From Schistosoma mansoni (lineage: Eukaryota; Platyhelminthes; Trematoda; Strigeidida; Schistosomatidae): a DNA stretch of 64,000 nt. The translations under genes were made by a program, and so were the position numbers. Below the pieces are notes generated by a model. It searched no databases. It saw only the letters and a list, made by a program, of their open reading frames with translations, and was not told where the DNA came from. Where the stretch lies: positions 3,488,775-3,552,774 of the forward strand of contig NC_031499.1 in the NCBI RefSeq assembly GCF_000237925.1. Reading direction: 5' to 3'. Within the stretch, counting starts at the first letter, position 1, and the number at the start of each line of letters is the position of its first letter. Of this stretch, positions 1 through 10,832 are shown piece by piece.

Positions 1-57
1 TTTAGGTTACATTTTTGGTCCAATAGAGTTAATAGCTTATGATCTTGTTTATGGTTA

Positions 58-165
58 TTCAATGCTGAGGAGTCCTATAATACGACGAAACGGCCGTCTA
101 GTGCTTCCAGGTTTTCCATGGTGGTCTAGCTTCAATTGACTCATGATCTCAACTCTATGATATTC
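58..165 (+). repeat. F1 hammerhead retroposon, 3' part
   Basis: F1 3' half: CTGAGGAGTCC, GACGAAACGGCCGTC, GCTTCCAGGTTTTCCATGG, GCTTCAATTGACTCATGATC. Confidence 0.7.
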
Positions 166-178
166 AATAAAAGTATAT

Positions 179-469
179 TGTTGTGTGTGCTACTGATGTC
201 AATAGATATAAGTAGTATATATCACCGATCGAAAGTGAAATAAATACCTGGAGATACAAGGTTAAGAAGATTGAAGAAAAGGGAACGAAAACAAAGAGAA
301 TGATTGGTGTGGAAACAATAAAACAATGAAGTCTGAGACGATTGACTGATATTTGCAAAAGGAACAGTCAACTTTGAGACAATTGATTGACATTTACCGT
401 ATGATGTCCTGTAATTTTGTGTCCAAATGCATTCGATTGTCCCCACTTGTGTTCTCATTCACTACAACA
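179..469 (-). repeat. R3: LTR-like repeat, probably a solo LTR fossil
   Basis: On minus it starts TGTTGTAGTGAATGAG and ends ACACACAACA (TG...CA with matching TGTTGT/ACAACA ends), about 290 bp. No internal retroviral-type genes adjoin. Family likely Gypsy-like by schistosome precedent; not certain. Looks old. Confidence 0.5.
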
Positions 470-808
470 CTAGTTCTCTCAACATTTCAAATACATTTTA
501 TTCGTATGCTCTCTTAATGACCTTTTTAATGGTTCAAATAGACGATTAAATTGAAGAGTAAATCAGTTATGAATAACCTAGGATCTGACAAAATTGTGCA
601 TGGATACACTTTGTTTTCGGTATTAATAAAAAGAGATGAAGTCAAGAAAATGTTTGGCAAGATTGTCTAATTAGAACCTGTGACAGTGAAAAGAAAGGGC
701 TAATTTTAAACTCTCTACGGTATAGATAAGTATCAGTCAACAAATAAAACATTTAAATCAAAATTAAATTTTAAACTTTAAGGTTAAAAATGAATGTTAT
801 TAGTTCAC

Positions 809-950
809 CTTGCAATTGGTGCCATTCCTAAAACTGTCAATGTAATTCGCATAACTACCCATGCTTCTTTATTTTGTTCTTGTATTTTTGTACGTTGACG
901 TTGACTTGATGCATTCCAACGTCTCCAATAAATGATACCATCCACAATAC
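809..950 (-). CDS. Coding exon 2 of the left-edge membrane protein gene
   Basis: 142 nt, acceptor AACAG|GT, donor CAAG|GTGAAC. It encodes I-V-D-G-I-I-Y-W-R-R-W-N and continues to the third hydrophobic segment. It has no start codon of its own. Confidence 0.6.
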
Positions 951-2548
951 CTGTTACTTTTTATTCAGAACAAGAAAAAAATAACAGAGAGTAATTGTAT
1001 TTTAGTTTTACTTTTATTTAAGTACCATAAATGCATCGAAAACTAACTGCTCAACATTTAATTAGACTAAATAGATGGATTGTATGTAATGGCGGAACAA
1101 AAGAACCTCATTTTATCTAAATTAGGGACTCATCAGCTGAGTGTACCTAAATTCAAATGTTGGTATTTACACAAAACTTGAACCTAGTGCCTTTCCCTCA
1201 ATCTGTTATCCACTTATCTACTGAGTTCATGTGGCAACTGGATTGTGTAGCTCGGATAAATTTTGCTTTACTGTAAGTTTTAGAATCTTTCCGTTGCTAT
1301 TTCAGCTAAGATCAGTCTCTTTAAGGATGGATGTATCGTGTAAGAATTTTCTCATAATTGTCAAGTGGACACCAACATTGACATACTGAATACATCCAGT
1401 TGACAAGTCAAAGATTCCAGTGCTAACCACTATCCAAATTTGCGTAAAAATCCTTGTGAATCAATATAAAAAAATATGATGGTAATCCTCTCCCCATCCA
1501 AATATATTAAAAGAGACTGATAAACTTCAGTCTTGAAGAGTGAAATCGGTATGATACAAATACTTATAAATAGAATAAAGAAGATTAGTTTTGAATTGAT
1601 TTACAATTACTTTCAGTTCTAGAAACTTCAAGACTATGCAATCAGAGCACTACACAGTGTACAAATAACACTGATTCAGTTTCAAATTAGCGTCAACATA
1701 GTATAGTAATTAGAGACTGACCAGTTGCAGTCCAAAAACATCAATGGGGAGATCCAAACAAACAATACTATGTGAATTACACTTCACCCCATTGCACAAG
1801 CAAGTGGCTATCAGGACTCAGTGGCCGAGTGGATAGCGCTATGGCGTTTGAAGCGAAAGGTACTGATTTCGAGTCCCGGAGTGAACATCAACACTGAGAT
1901 GCAGGTACATCCAGCTGACGAGTCCCAAATAGGACGAAACGCGCGTCCTGGATTCAACTGCTAGCCACTATCCATCTTTGCTTACCATGCTTGTAAATTT
2001 AGGCTATATCGAGGCAATGCGCACAGTATGCACATATGCCAATTAGAGACTGACCAGTTGCAGTCCTAACATATCGATGGGAAGATTCAAACAAACAATA
2101 CTAAGTGAATAGTATACATTTATTTTCATCAATTAGTAATTTGCATTGAAAGTGACATACACTAAACATCTATCTTCTTATTTTGTTAAGCAATAAATTT
2201 ACAACTTAAAACTGTGACATATATTTGAATAAGTATAACAAACAATGATGTGTGAGATACCTTGCTTTTTCCTTAATATTTATCCATAAATGAATTTGTT
2301 TACTTACTTATATATTGTCCAGCTATTAATACCGAGATTGAAACAGATAACTCTAAAGTACTTTCATTTGTAAAATTCATCACATGTAATACAATAGTAG
2401 CCCATGATGTAATCAAAAATCCCATAAATATAATTATTGATATGATTTTACGCCAAACACCACGGTGTGCTATTAGATCAGCAGAGACACTTGCTGCTGA
2501 ACTTAGATTTGTATGAACAACACCACTATACGATTGATAAGACGACAT
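809..2548 (-). CDS. Multi-pass membrane protein, 5' end of gene (exons 2548-2308 and 950-809), possibly XK-related
   Basis: Two minus-strand exons join in phase. Exon 1 starts at ATG 2548; the frame stays open upstream to about 2610 but has no earlier ATG. It ends at 2308 before a strong GTAAGT donor (phase 1). Exon 2 (950-809) follows a CAG acceptor, supplies the two bases that finish a Ser codon, and ends at a GTGAAC donor in phase 2. The 127 residues read as a 35-residue Ser-rich cytosolic N-terminus, a membrane segment (about residues 36-57, I-I-S-I-I-I-F-M-G-F), a loop with N-F-T and N-E-S glycosylation sequons, a second membrane segment (about 65-87), a basic W-R-R-W stretch, and the start of a third hydrophobic segment ending G-M-A-P-I-A-R. 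This order (two short helices, basic loop, L-x-L-G-x-x-x-R) resembles XK/XKR scramblase family N-termini, but the match is weak. The rest of the gene lies beyond position 1. Confidence 0.6.
1080..1240 (-). repeat. F2 hammerhead retroposon, degenerate
   Basis: On minus, GATAAGTGGATAAC (tRNA-like head), AGGTACACTCAGCTGATGAG and a decayed core. The first hammerhead box CUGAUGAG is intact; the GAAA box is AUAAAA. Confidence 0.5.
1320..1445 (+). repeat. F2 hammerhead retroposon, degenerate
   Basis: ATACATCCAGTTGACAAGTC then ATTCCAGTGCTAACCACTATCC: F2 hammerhead region with most of stem II and III lost. Confidence 0.45.
1700..2112 (+). mobile_element. F2 (S-alpha type) tRNA-headed hammerhead retroposon, about 1.25 units
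   Basis: The Leu/Ser-tRNA-like head (CTCAGTGGCCGAGTGGAT, B-box TTTCGAGTCCC) is followed by a hammerhead, then GCTTACCATGCTTGTAAATT and a tail ending AACAAACAATACTAAGTGAA. The same tail (AGACTGACCAGTTGCAGTCC ... AACAATACTATGTGAA) also precedes the head, so the insertion holds more than one unit. Confidence 0.8.
1909..1955 (+). ncRNA. Hammerhead ribozyme (F2), core intact
   Basis: Stem I ATCCAG/CTGGAT, box CTGACGAG, stem II GTCCC/GGGAC-type (GTCCCAAATAGGAC), GAAAC box, short stem III GCGC and cleavage triplet GUC at 1945-1947. This is the known Schistosoma S-alpha hammerhead layout with all core bases present. Confidence 0.8.
2308..2548 (-). CDS. Coding exon 1 of the left-edge membrane protein gene
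   Basis: 80 codons plus one base. Donor A|GTAAGT. The in-frame GTG farther upstream (near 2602) is not taken as start because ATG 2548 is the first ATG after an in-frame TGA. Confidence 0.6.
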
Positions 2549-2602
2549 GAGTTGTTTTAGATGTCTGTTTGTGTTGTATATTTGTTTATTTTGAGTTTTC
2601 AC

Positions 2603-5039
2603 ATTTCAACTAACTGGTGGGTGTTTTTCTATAGAAATAAATTTGAATTAAACAACATTTACAAGAGCAAGAATGGTACAAATACATGAGATTTATAAAT
2701 GCAAGTATATATTAATCTAAGCCACGTAGATCTAGTATTAGACAACAGCGGTGGGAATCCAACAAAAATGCAGTAAAAATTGAATAGCAATACTTTTCAA
2801 GAGTGCTGAAGCACACTTCAGGACTCTTTCCTACCGAAAAGTTGATGAAACCTACTTTCTGCCTGTCTCAGTAGAAGTGGCAATCCTCCTGATATCATAG
2901 AAAGATAGCCGACAAACTAACACATCGTAGTAGATATATTTCCAGTAAATAGAAAACAAACACTTCTATCATACTTAAAAAGATTCCCAAAGCCATAACA
3001 CTGAGTTCAAACGACTTTTAAATGAAAAAAGTACATAAGCCAACACAATCACTTTGTCTTATCTGATGTAGGCTGTAAGGCATAAAAGCAAAAAAGCAAA
3101 TACAGCATCTAAGAAATAAACAAACTAATCACGTATAGGAATACAGATTAGTTGTAAAACAAGCGACATGTTATCTATCACATCAATGCTCACAGACTAA
3201 ATACAGATGAAGTCATCAAAACAGATTGATTAAATGCTTGTGGAATAATTAAACAGTTAATTCCTGCATTGATCAGGCACTCATTATACTATGCAACTAC
3301 GACGAAAGCCTTAAATTTCAGTCACCCAGCTTAAAAAATACGGCACAACCAAAATATTTAGTAATTTAACGTGGAACTAAATCTTACAGATTTAAAAGAA
3401 ACAAGTGGTTCTTTTGAAGCTTTAATCATCCGCTTTTACAAACTCAGAGTTTTAGTTCCCTGAAACAGTGGAAAAGCTTTATAGAGGACACCGGTATATC
3501 ATAAAGTCTTCACCACATTTGTTCAATGGTTTTAATAGTAGTTCCTGAATATTTTAGGATCCCAAACGTTGGCCGACTTAAGTCATAAAAATAAGATAAG
3601 CCTGGAATTATCAAGTTTTACTAAGATATTTCGTATCAAAGGTTATTGGCCTGAACCTGATTTCTTTTAGATTTAATAAAACACATGAAATCGTCACATC
3701 GGAAATAAAATATTGGTTAATTAAGTAATGGGTACTTCCATGTCTGACAAAATATCTTACGTATAAAAAAATTGACTGGATGCATGTCCGAAATCTCGGC
3801 AGCCAAATCACGAAACACATTCTGTTTAGCTGAGAACTGCACGGAATTTAGTCTAAGAAACTCTAATGACACTTTAATAATCTTCATTTTAAAGTTCATA
3901 ATAAAGTAATATACTATGGAATGCCATACGAAGTATATCTATTGAAGATATTATTATCAATCTTGTAGTTAACAGTTTTATTTACTGAATAAAAAAGACT
4001 ATACGAACATTTAGTCGCAATACATTTTCCATTCTTTAAACTTCAATAAATATTAATTATTAAGTATGTAAATGTTTTCAGATTTAGTAACCCTTAAACT
4101 ATGCGGTGATTTGTTATAACTTAAGTATTTTGGTAATATTTAGGGTCCATACATTCAACTGTTAAGTCAGGCACATGGTTGTTTGTTTTCCTTTGTTTAT
4201 CTCAAGTAATCCGCTATTTCAATCGACTATTTGCATAACTACTCCCGTTACTGATCTTTAATGAGACTGGTTAATTCCTGAAACTTGCTTCAAAGCAACC
4301 CTTAAAACTTGTTGTACAAATAGAAGTAACGTGTTTTGTGCACAAACTAATGCAAAATTTATTTGGATTCAAATTTAAACACTGTAGGTTTGGTTGCAGT
4401 TATTCAAAAAGATTTGCTTAATATTATCTGATGTCAGCCAAGTATATAAACATTAAAAACAGTACCAGAGTCTATTCAACACCAGTTGATCACTATGGTT
4501 AGTACCAGAACGTAATAAACTTAAAATTTTCACAATACATATCAAGTGTCTCTGCTTTAACATAGCTGCAATATCAATTCGCAAATCAAGTCTAATACTC
4601 TCTTTTGTAATAGATCAATGCATGGTGATCGCTGAATAACTTTTAGTTACATCATAATAAATATTTTATTGGTAAACTACTTCTTATAAGCCAGTGGTTC
4701 ATAGAATTCCTACTTATTATTAAACGTGACTGTGAGGAAACATCTTAACATGAAGCTTGAAACATTTAAACAACTACCTAACGGTTTAAGACAGTGAATG
4801 GATGGACTTACAAATTTCCTATCGAAAAAAGTATTTTGGTGACGCATACTATAATTTTATGCTAGTACCTAGATCAAAGAATAAAAATTTTGAACAAATA
4901 TTTTTGCAGAATAAGGGTAATGACCATACAGGCATCTAAAAACTAGAAAACTGATTGGACATATTTTGCGTTTAGTGGATTTTACCCCAAATAAGACATG
5001 GCGTAAATTATCATAAGTATTATCGGTTTATGGTATACT
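2603..5039. other. AT-rich non-coding stretch upstream of the left gene
   Basis: No ORF with coding character, no tRNA-like or hammerhead motif. It should hold the promoter of the minus-strand membrane protein gene, but no clear core promoter was recognised. Confidence 0.5.
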
Positions 5040-5290
5040 AGACAATGATCTTCGCAATGGTATGTCTTATCTTTTAATTTTATCAACGACTGATTATTTG
5101 AGAGGACATTCTAAGAAAGTTTAAAAGTCGAGACCCAATCATTTACGTCTGTGGTTCCGTTTCTCACAGGAAGTATAGAATTACTGGAATTCTCCACCAG
5201 AACATGTATTCAAAACGAGACTGGATTCTCACAGTTATGCATACTCCAAGGATTTATATAGCTCGATAGATCTCCTATCCTTACTACAGA
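5040..5290 (+). pseudogene. Old CR1-like ORF2 C-terminal fragment
   Basis: Plus-strand translation around 5098-5240 gives L-R-G-H-S-K-K-V, a basic stretch and S-H-R, matching the end of the intact LINE ORF2 nearby (N-L-R-G-H-S-K-K-V-H-K) with several stops and substitutions. It lies in the opposite orientation to the young copy, so it is an independent, much older insertion. Ends are approximate. Confidence 0.6.
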
Positions 5291-5707
5291 AGAATGATAT
5301 GGATTCAACTAAGTGTGAAACTTAGAGGTTAGCAAACAGCGAAATTGTTGCTTTTCGCAACCAAATGACGCAGCCTAAAATCGTGAACTGATTTTGGCAG
5401 CCAGATTTAATAGTGCTTATTGTGATCATTTTTTATATCAGTCCATGACTTAACATGCAACTTAACTGCATTTCAAAATACTGAGTTTTCCTTTCAAGTC
5501 AGTGATAAAATATATATTGCCCATCACTGTAGTAACTAACTGCAAGTAACTAAGGTATTTGATTTTGATTAGTGGTAACATCCTTCATGAAACTTTATTT
5601 GAGTACTTTTGTGGTCGTAGGATGTAGTTCGTTAAATTTTCTTCGGGACACGACTAGTTTCAGTTTCAGTTTCAGTTTGGAAAGGACAGGAGGCTTGATG
5701 GCCTGTG

Positions 5708-8644
5708 TTAGTCCTGGCAATGATGGTCTCTCAGCTGATCCAACTTTCTTTTGAAGGAGTCGACGGATGGAGCCTCAACCACGTGCTGAGGTAATGAATT
5801 CCACTCGTTGATTATTCGATGGGAAAGTCGGTAGTCAGCTGACAAGTAATTCGTTCTGGGCTTGTGAACTTTTTTGGAGTGTCCTCGTAGATTTTCTGTT
5901 TTGGAAGACAAGAAAAATGAGGGCATATCAGGTGCAAATTTGTCATTAAGCAATTTGAAAACTGTAATCAAGTTGCCTCTGATTCTTCTATATGACAGCG
6001 GGAATAGGTTTAGCTTGGTCAGTCTAGTACCATACGGGAGCTTCGCTATTCCGGGAATCAGCCTAGTTGCTGTTCTCTGAACCCTTTCCAAGAGTTCACT
6101 GTCTTTTTTTAGGCAGGGGCTAGCTGCTTGTATGCAGTACTCAAGTTTAGGGCGTACGAACACTGTATACAAAGTCAGAAACGTTTTAGCGTCAACATGC
6201 CTAAAAGCCCTGCGTATGGACCATAAAGTCCTAAAACCTTTGGCGGCTATTGCACGGCAGTGTGCAGTAGTCTTTAAGTCTTGACTAACGATGACGCCTA
6301 AGTCATTGTGTGCCTGAACAATAGGTAACTCAGTGTTATTCATCGTGTATGTATCTGTACCCTGGTGGCCAATATGCATCACAATACACTTGGAAGTGTT
6401 TATCGGCAATTGCCAGGTTTGGGACCATTCAGATAATCTCTCCAGGTCATTTTGAAGTTCTAAGCTATCGCCCTTGCTTTGTATCGCTCTCCATATCTTG
6501 ACATCATCAGCATAGAGTAAGACCGATGACGATAGTAGACGAGGGAGATCATTTACGTACAGGAGGAATAACACTGGCCCCAAAACTGTACCCTGGGGGA
6601 CTCCACTAAGCACAGTTTCCCAGCTAGACAACTTGGAGTTCACCCTTACTCTTTGTTGACGCCCAACCAGGAAGTCTTTTATCCACATTAATAGATTGCC
6701 TCCAATCCCGACATTCCTTAGCTTATATAATAGCCGGTTATGCGGAACTTTGTCGAAAGCTTTGCTGAAATCGATGTAAGCTACGTCTATAGGTAATTTT
6801 TGGTCTTTAAGAGCGCACCAGCTTTCACGAGCGACTAATAAGTTTGTGAGACAAGAGTAACCTGTTCTAAAACCATGCTGCTTTTCGGAGAGAATCCGGT
6901 TTTCATCGAGATACTTTAACAGCTCCTTCCGAATAATCTTTTCTAAGATTTTAACAACCACACTAGTTAGGCTAATTGGTCGGTAATTCTCAGGCTTATG
7001 TTTTGTACCTGTTTTGAAGACTGGACTTACTATGGCGTTCTTCCAGTCTTTTGGTAGACGATCCTGGGTTACGGATAGATTAAAACATACACTTAAAGGG
7101 TTCGCAACAAAGTTAGCTAATTCCTTTAGTAACCTAGGATGCAGTTCATCGGGTCCAGTGGATTTACCTATGTCAAGCTTAACTAGCAGACCAAAGACAT
7201 CGAGTTCTTTAATGGTTACGCTGTCCAGTGCTTGTGTGGGGGGATTTTCATGGACTGGTGAGAAGGGTGTTTCTATGGTGTATACATCGCTAAAGTATTT
7301 AGAGAGTACTTGAGCTTTGCCAAAGTCGTCCTCCACTAGTGATGTGGCAGTACTGTCTCCCCATAGTGAAGGAACATTTCTTCTTCTTTTTGTCCTTTGG
7401 TTTATATACGAATACAAGCGTTTAGGGCATTCTATGGATTCCCTAACGATTTTCTCTTCGTACAGCTTTCTGGCCTTACGGAGGGTTGAGGCACAGGTAT
7501 TTCGAGCCTTTTGATACTGAGATTTTGCCTCGTCAGTCCCCAGTAACCTAAATCTGTCCCACATTTTCCTTCTTTTACGGAGAACGATGCGAACCTCCCT
7601 ACTGAACCACGGTGGGGAGTTTCTCGGTCTCCTAGGTGTAGTCCAAGAGATGTGGGGGGCGGTAACTTCTAAGTATAAATTCCGGAATATGTCCCAAGCC
7701 GTTTCGATTGATGACTCTGGGTCTATTTTCCAATCTACTGATGATGCTGATTTCATGATGTCTGGTATGTTTGCTTTCCAGACGTTAGGTCTGGATTGAG
7801 CTGAAGCGTACTCGTGATCGACAGTTATATGGAAGTCAAAGCTTAAAACTGCATGATCACTTTTGCCTAGGGGTGGCATGTAATCCAGGTTTGCAACATC
7901 ATCCTCATAATGAGTCAATATAAGATCTAGTAAGGATGATGCAGAACCCGGGTCGTACCTCGTTGCTTCCTTCACGTGTTGCACTAGGGCACATGTGATT
8001 ACCGCATCAACTAGTTCCTGTTCGAAGGAATTTGCTGACGATTCAGTCCGCAGATTTCCCCAGTCCACCATGGGTGCATTGAAGTCCCCTAGGATTAGAC
8101 ATCGATCACTTCGTGATAAAGTGTTGAGACTGCTTAGCAGGACCTCGTTTGCCTCACAGCTTGGACTGCGATAGATCAAACTAAGTAGCAACTCTTGTCC
8201 CCTGCATTTCAGGCGGCAGCTAACTAATTCATACGTCCCACTCTCATGGGATACACTGTCGATAATGGTGAATGGGATAGCATTCCTAATGAATAGAGCT
8301 ACTCCCCCTCCTTTACGCGTTTGTGTTCTGTCGGCCCTTACTAATGTAAAACCCTCGAAATCAAGTTCCCTACTATCTATAGACGGCGTCAGCCATGTTT
8401 CTGTGACTGCGATTATGTCTGGCCTAGTTGAGTCAATCTGTACACCTAGTTCCGGTAGCTTATTTAGTAAGCTCCGGGCGTTGGTATAACAGATCCGAAG
8501 CCTATTTAGGTGGCCTCGTGCTTCACCCAGAGTGGCTTCGGCATCATCCTCTGTCGAAGCCTCACAACCCGAAAATTTACAATTTTTAGGTCTTTTTCGC
8601 CAGCGTCTAATCTGAGCTGTAGTTCCTTTTCGGCTTCCCGTCTT
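5708..8644 (-). CDS. LINE ORF2: apurinic-type endonuclease plus reverse transcriptase
   Basis: The frame is open for about 978 codons. The endonuclease begins around 8470 with T-N-A-R-S-L-L-N-K and shows T-E-T-W-L-T, G-D-F-N-A-P and K-S-D-H. The reverse transcriptase has Y-R-P-I-S-L-T, F-S-K-A-F-D-K-V-P-H, G-V-P-Q-G-T-V-L-G-P and the catalytic Y-A-D-D. The C-terminus ends S-V-D-S-F-K-R-K-L-D, usual for CR1/L2 elements. No ATG precedes the endonuclease domain: the frame opens at 8644 inside ORF1, and reading the frame from 8644 through 8190 finds none. ORF2 translation therefore probably depends on coupling or reinitiation after ORF1, or on a non-AUG start. No disabling changes were seen. Confidence 0.9.
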   Translation of the reverse strand, partial: KTGSRKGTTAQIRRWRKRPKNCKFSGCEASTEDDAEATLGEARGHLNRLRICYTNARSLLNKLPELGVQIDSTRPDIIAVTETWLTPSIDSRELDFEGFTLVRADRTQTRKGGGVALFIRNAIPFTIIDSVSHESGTYELVSCRLKCRGQELLLSLIYRSPSCEANEVLLSSLNTLSRSDRCLILGDFNAPMVDWGNLRTESSANSFEQELVDAVITCALVQHVKEATRYDPGSASSLLDLILTHYEDDVANLDYMPPLGKSDHAVLSFDFHITVDHEYASAQSRPNVWKANIPDIMKSASSVDWKIDPESSIETAWDIFRNLYLEVTAPHISWTTPRRPRNSPPWFSREVRIVLRKRRKMWDRFRLLGTDEAKSQYQKARNTCASTLRKARKLYEEKIVRESIECPKRLYSYINQRTKRRRNVPSLWGDSTATSLVEDDFGKAQVLSKYFSDVYTIETPFSPVHENPPTQALDSVTIKELDVFGLLVKLDIGKSTGPDELHPRLLKELANFVANPLSVCFNLSVTQDRLPKDWKNAIVSPVFKTGTKHKPENYRPISLTSVVVKILEKIIRKELLKYLDENRILSEKQHGFRTGYSCLTNLLVARESWCALKDQKLPIDVAYIDFSKAFDKVPHNRLLYKLRNVGIGGNLLMWIKDFLVGRQQRVRVNSKLSSWETVLSGVPQGTVLGPVLFLLYVNDLPRLLSSSVLLYADDVKIWRAIQSKGDSLELQNDLERLSEWSQTWQLPINTSKCIVMHIGHQGTDTYTMNNTELPIVQAHNDLGVIVSQDLKTTAHCRAIAAKGFRTLWSIRRAFRHVDAKTFLTLYTVFVRPKLEYCIQAASPCLKKDSELLERVQRTATRLIPGIAKLPYGTRLTKLNLFPLSYRRIRGNLITVFKLLNDKFAPDMPSFFLSSKTENLRGHSKKVHKPRTNYLSADYRLSHRIINEWNSLPQHVVEAPSVDSFKRKLDQLRDHHCQD

Positions 8645-9633
8645 TTAACACGGTCCGCCAACGGTAAGTCCTTACGGAGAAAAACTCCTGAACTCTTTAA
8701 TTTATGTCCATTTTCTAAGATTAAGTCGCGTTCGTTCGGGGATTTGAAAACGACTTTAAGTAGTCTAGACTGATTTGGTTTCAGATGCGCTAGATTTCCT
8801 AGTCTATACACCTTTAGCAAGGTGACTCCGGGGATGTTTTTGGGCATAACTTGGTTGAGTAGTTGTTTTATCAACACAATGTCATGCTCAAAACGAGCTT
8901 TCGGTTCTGAGCTGTCACTCTCCTTGACTCTATGGAGAATGACTGATCTGTCGCTGTGATCAGACCTCGGCTTGTCGACCCTTTTGGTGGGGGTATGATT
9001 TCCTTTTACGTCATTTTGGCGTTTTTTTCTTACGACCCGTACCCAATCGCCAACGTTCTTTGGAGTGGTAACCACAGTCGCGTCAGGCGTACTGTGGGAT
9101 TCCGGAAAGTTCAGGACGACTTGGGAGATTGGGTCATCTTTCGCGCTGGAAACCGATCGAGCCTTGCGGTTTCGGTTTCCGGAAGTTCCCTTCTGGGCAC
9201 CATTTTTGATACGAGGGACAGAAGAGACTTTTTTGCGCGAGTTTCTGGTTGTGTTAGACCTCTTTGGAGGATGTTCTTCCTCCTTTGTAGAGTGTGGGTC
9301 GGCATTTTTTGGACTCACTTGGGCCTGCCTTGTGTCAATCTGCGTGTCGACAGATTGAGTTCTGACTGATGTATCCCGACCGCGCTTGCCAAGACACTTT
9401 TTTGCGGCATTTACTATTGAGATGGCCTCGGTTAACAGGCTATTTGCATCCAAACAGCACTGTTGACATAGCCATACGCACCCATTTTTACTGAACCGCT
9501 TGAAAGCTGCAGGTGTTAGATTTGTGCAAACTTCGTGGTACCAACCTTTGCACTCATCGCACTGCATGCCGCTATCAACAGGATATCGACATCCTGGGCG
9601 GTGGCAAATGCTTTTGTTGCATCTTCCAGTCAT
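8506..9633 (-). CDS. LINE ORF1 protein with PHD-like zinc finger
   Basis: 375 residues from ATG 9633; an upstream in-frame GTG near 9711 is less likely. Residues about 5-60 hold a Cys4-His-Cys3 array (C-x-x-x-x-C, C-D-E-C, W-Y-H-E-V-C, W-L-C-Q-Q-C) typical of PHD fingers in CR1-type ORF1 proteins. A basic, Ser/Thr-rich linker follows (about 90-230). The C-terminal third (about 235-375) is charged and likely helical (R-D-L-I-L-E-N-G-H-K-L, K-R-R-E-A-E-K-E-L), resembling the RNA-binding half of LINE ORF1 proteins. It probably coats element RNA. Its last 139 nt overlap the ORF2 frame. Confidence 0.85.
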   Translation of the reverse strand: MTGRCNKSICHRPGCRYPVDSGMQCDECKGWYHEVCTNLTPAAFKRFSKNGCVWLCQQCCLDANSLLTEAISIVNAAKKCLGKRGRDTSVRTQSVDTQIDTRQAQVSPKNADPHSTKEEEHPPKRSNTTRNSRKKVSSVPRIKNGAQKGTSGNRNRKARSVSSAKDDPISQVVLNFPESHSTPDATVVTTPKNVGDWVRVVRKKRQNDVKGNHTPTKRVDKPRSDHSDRSVILHRVKESDSSEPKARFEHDIVLIKQLLNQVMPKNIPGVTLLKVYRLGNLAHLKPNQSRLLKVVFKSPNERDLILENGHKLKSSGVFLRKDLPLADRVKRREAEKELQLRLDAGEKDLKIVNFRVVRLRQRMMPKPLWVKHEAT

Positions 9634-10336
9634 TTTAGGATGCGAAAGTGAGTGTTGACTATAAGTAGAAAAAAAACTATAAATAGTTAGGACTAAAGTA
9701 CTAACAGACACAATAGAAAAACAAGGTAATCTGGAGTACCGACGATAAAACTATTTAGGATACCAAAAATGATACTCTAATAGAATACTTCAACTGAAAT
9801 AAATTCAATCAAAGTATAAAAACAGTAGTCTTGATACGTTAATAACGATCAAAACAATAGAATTTACTCAACGAGGAAAAATACCACTGTCCTTTTTAAA
9901 TAGCGCGGGAAAAAAAAGCATTCGTTTCTTTACGATTGATACAGAAAAACAATAGATATCAAATATGAGTGTGATTACATAAAAAGTGTGACAACTAGGA
10001 AAAATATGTGACCTTTAATTTGTTGTTACAAAAAATCACTAGACATAAATGTCACTATACCTTCAGAAGCCACCATAACTGGACATCTTTCCGTAGAGAA
10101 TTCCAATTCCAAGTGTACGATAAAATAAAACATCATAGGAATTATATCTTCGAAAGCTTTAGGCCGTATTTTCGGCTTCCAATTACTCTCTGCGTTGTTC
10201 CAAAGTCTGAAGGCATTCTAAACACGACAGAATCTCAAGAATCTTCCATGTGAACGACTAAGGATACGACATTAGGTTTAGTGGAAAGATACCATTGGTA
10301 TTCTGAGTTTGACAACGTATTTAGACGTAACAACTT

Positions 10337-10536
10337 NNNNNNNNNNNNNNNNNNNNNNNNNNNNNNNNNNNNNNNNNNNNNNNNNNNNNNNNNNNNNNNN
10401 NNNNNNNNNNNNNNNNNNNNNNNNNNNNNNNNNNNNNNNNNNNNNNNNNNNNNNNNNNNNNNNNNNNNNNNNNNNNNNNNNNNNNNNNNNNNNNNNNNNN
10501 NNNNNNNNNNNNNNNNNNNNNNNNNNNNNNNNNNNN
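10337..10536. other. Assembly gap (200 N)
   Basis: Run of 200 N. Flanks show no obvious inverted repeat. Confidence 1.
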
Positions 10537-10689
10537 CATTGAATAATGATCAAATATGAGCACAATCGATTTATAATTAAGTGTAGTCTAATTACATTGG
10601 TCTATGTTGTGTACTACGAATTGTGACATAAATCTTTATTCTCCATCACAGTTTTATCATATTCTCTACATTGTACAAATAAGTCAAGT

Positions 10690-10832
10690 ATCCATCTTCG
10701 CTTACCATGCTTGTGAATTTAGGCTATATCGAGGCAATACGCACAATATGCACATATGTCAATTAGAGACTGACCAGTTGCAGTCCTAAAACATCAGTGG
10801 GAAGATTCAAACAAACAATACTAAGTGAAATC
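10690..10832 (+). repeat. F2 3' half
   Basis: TATCCATCTTCGCTTACCAT to AACAAACAATACTAAGTGAA: tail of the F2 unit without head or hammerhead. Confidence 0.65.

Larger units (their letters stand above)
5640..9900 (-). mobile_element. CR1-like non-LTR retrotransposon, two ORFs, near full length
   Basis: A minus-strand LINE with an ORF1 (9633-8506) that has a PHD-type zinc finger and an ORF2 (open 8644-5708) with endonuclease and reverse transcriptase. The 5' leader is about 200-270 bp (to about 9900) and the 3' end carries a short hexamer repeat, about three copies of AAACTG, near 5661-5681 before a short unique tail to about 5580. PHD-finger ORF1, EN-RT order and a repeated 3' terminus instead of poly(A) are features of the CR1/L2 group; SR1 and pido are schistosome members, but the exact family is not assigned. 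Both ORFs are open throughout, so the insertion looks young. Exact ends and target duplication were not resolved. Confidence 0.9.

Noticed and set aside
1817-1890. tRNA-Leu or tRNA-Ser gene (GGCCGAGTGG and TTCGAGTCCC boxes)
   Set aside because: Acceptor stem and anticodon arm do not pair, and the sequence is the head of a dispersed F2 retroposon present many times.
8956-9369. 137-codon plus-strand ORF
   Set aside because: Antisense shadow of LINE ORF1; no conserved motif.
10337-10536. ORFs crossing the first N run
   Set aside because: They are produced only by reading through N.
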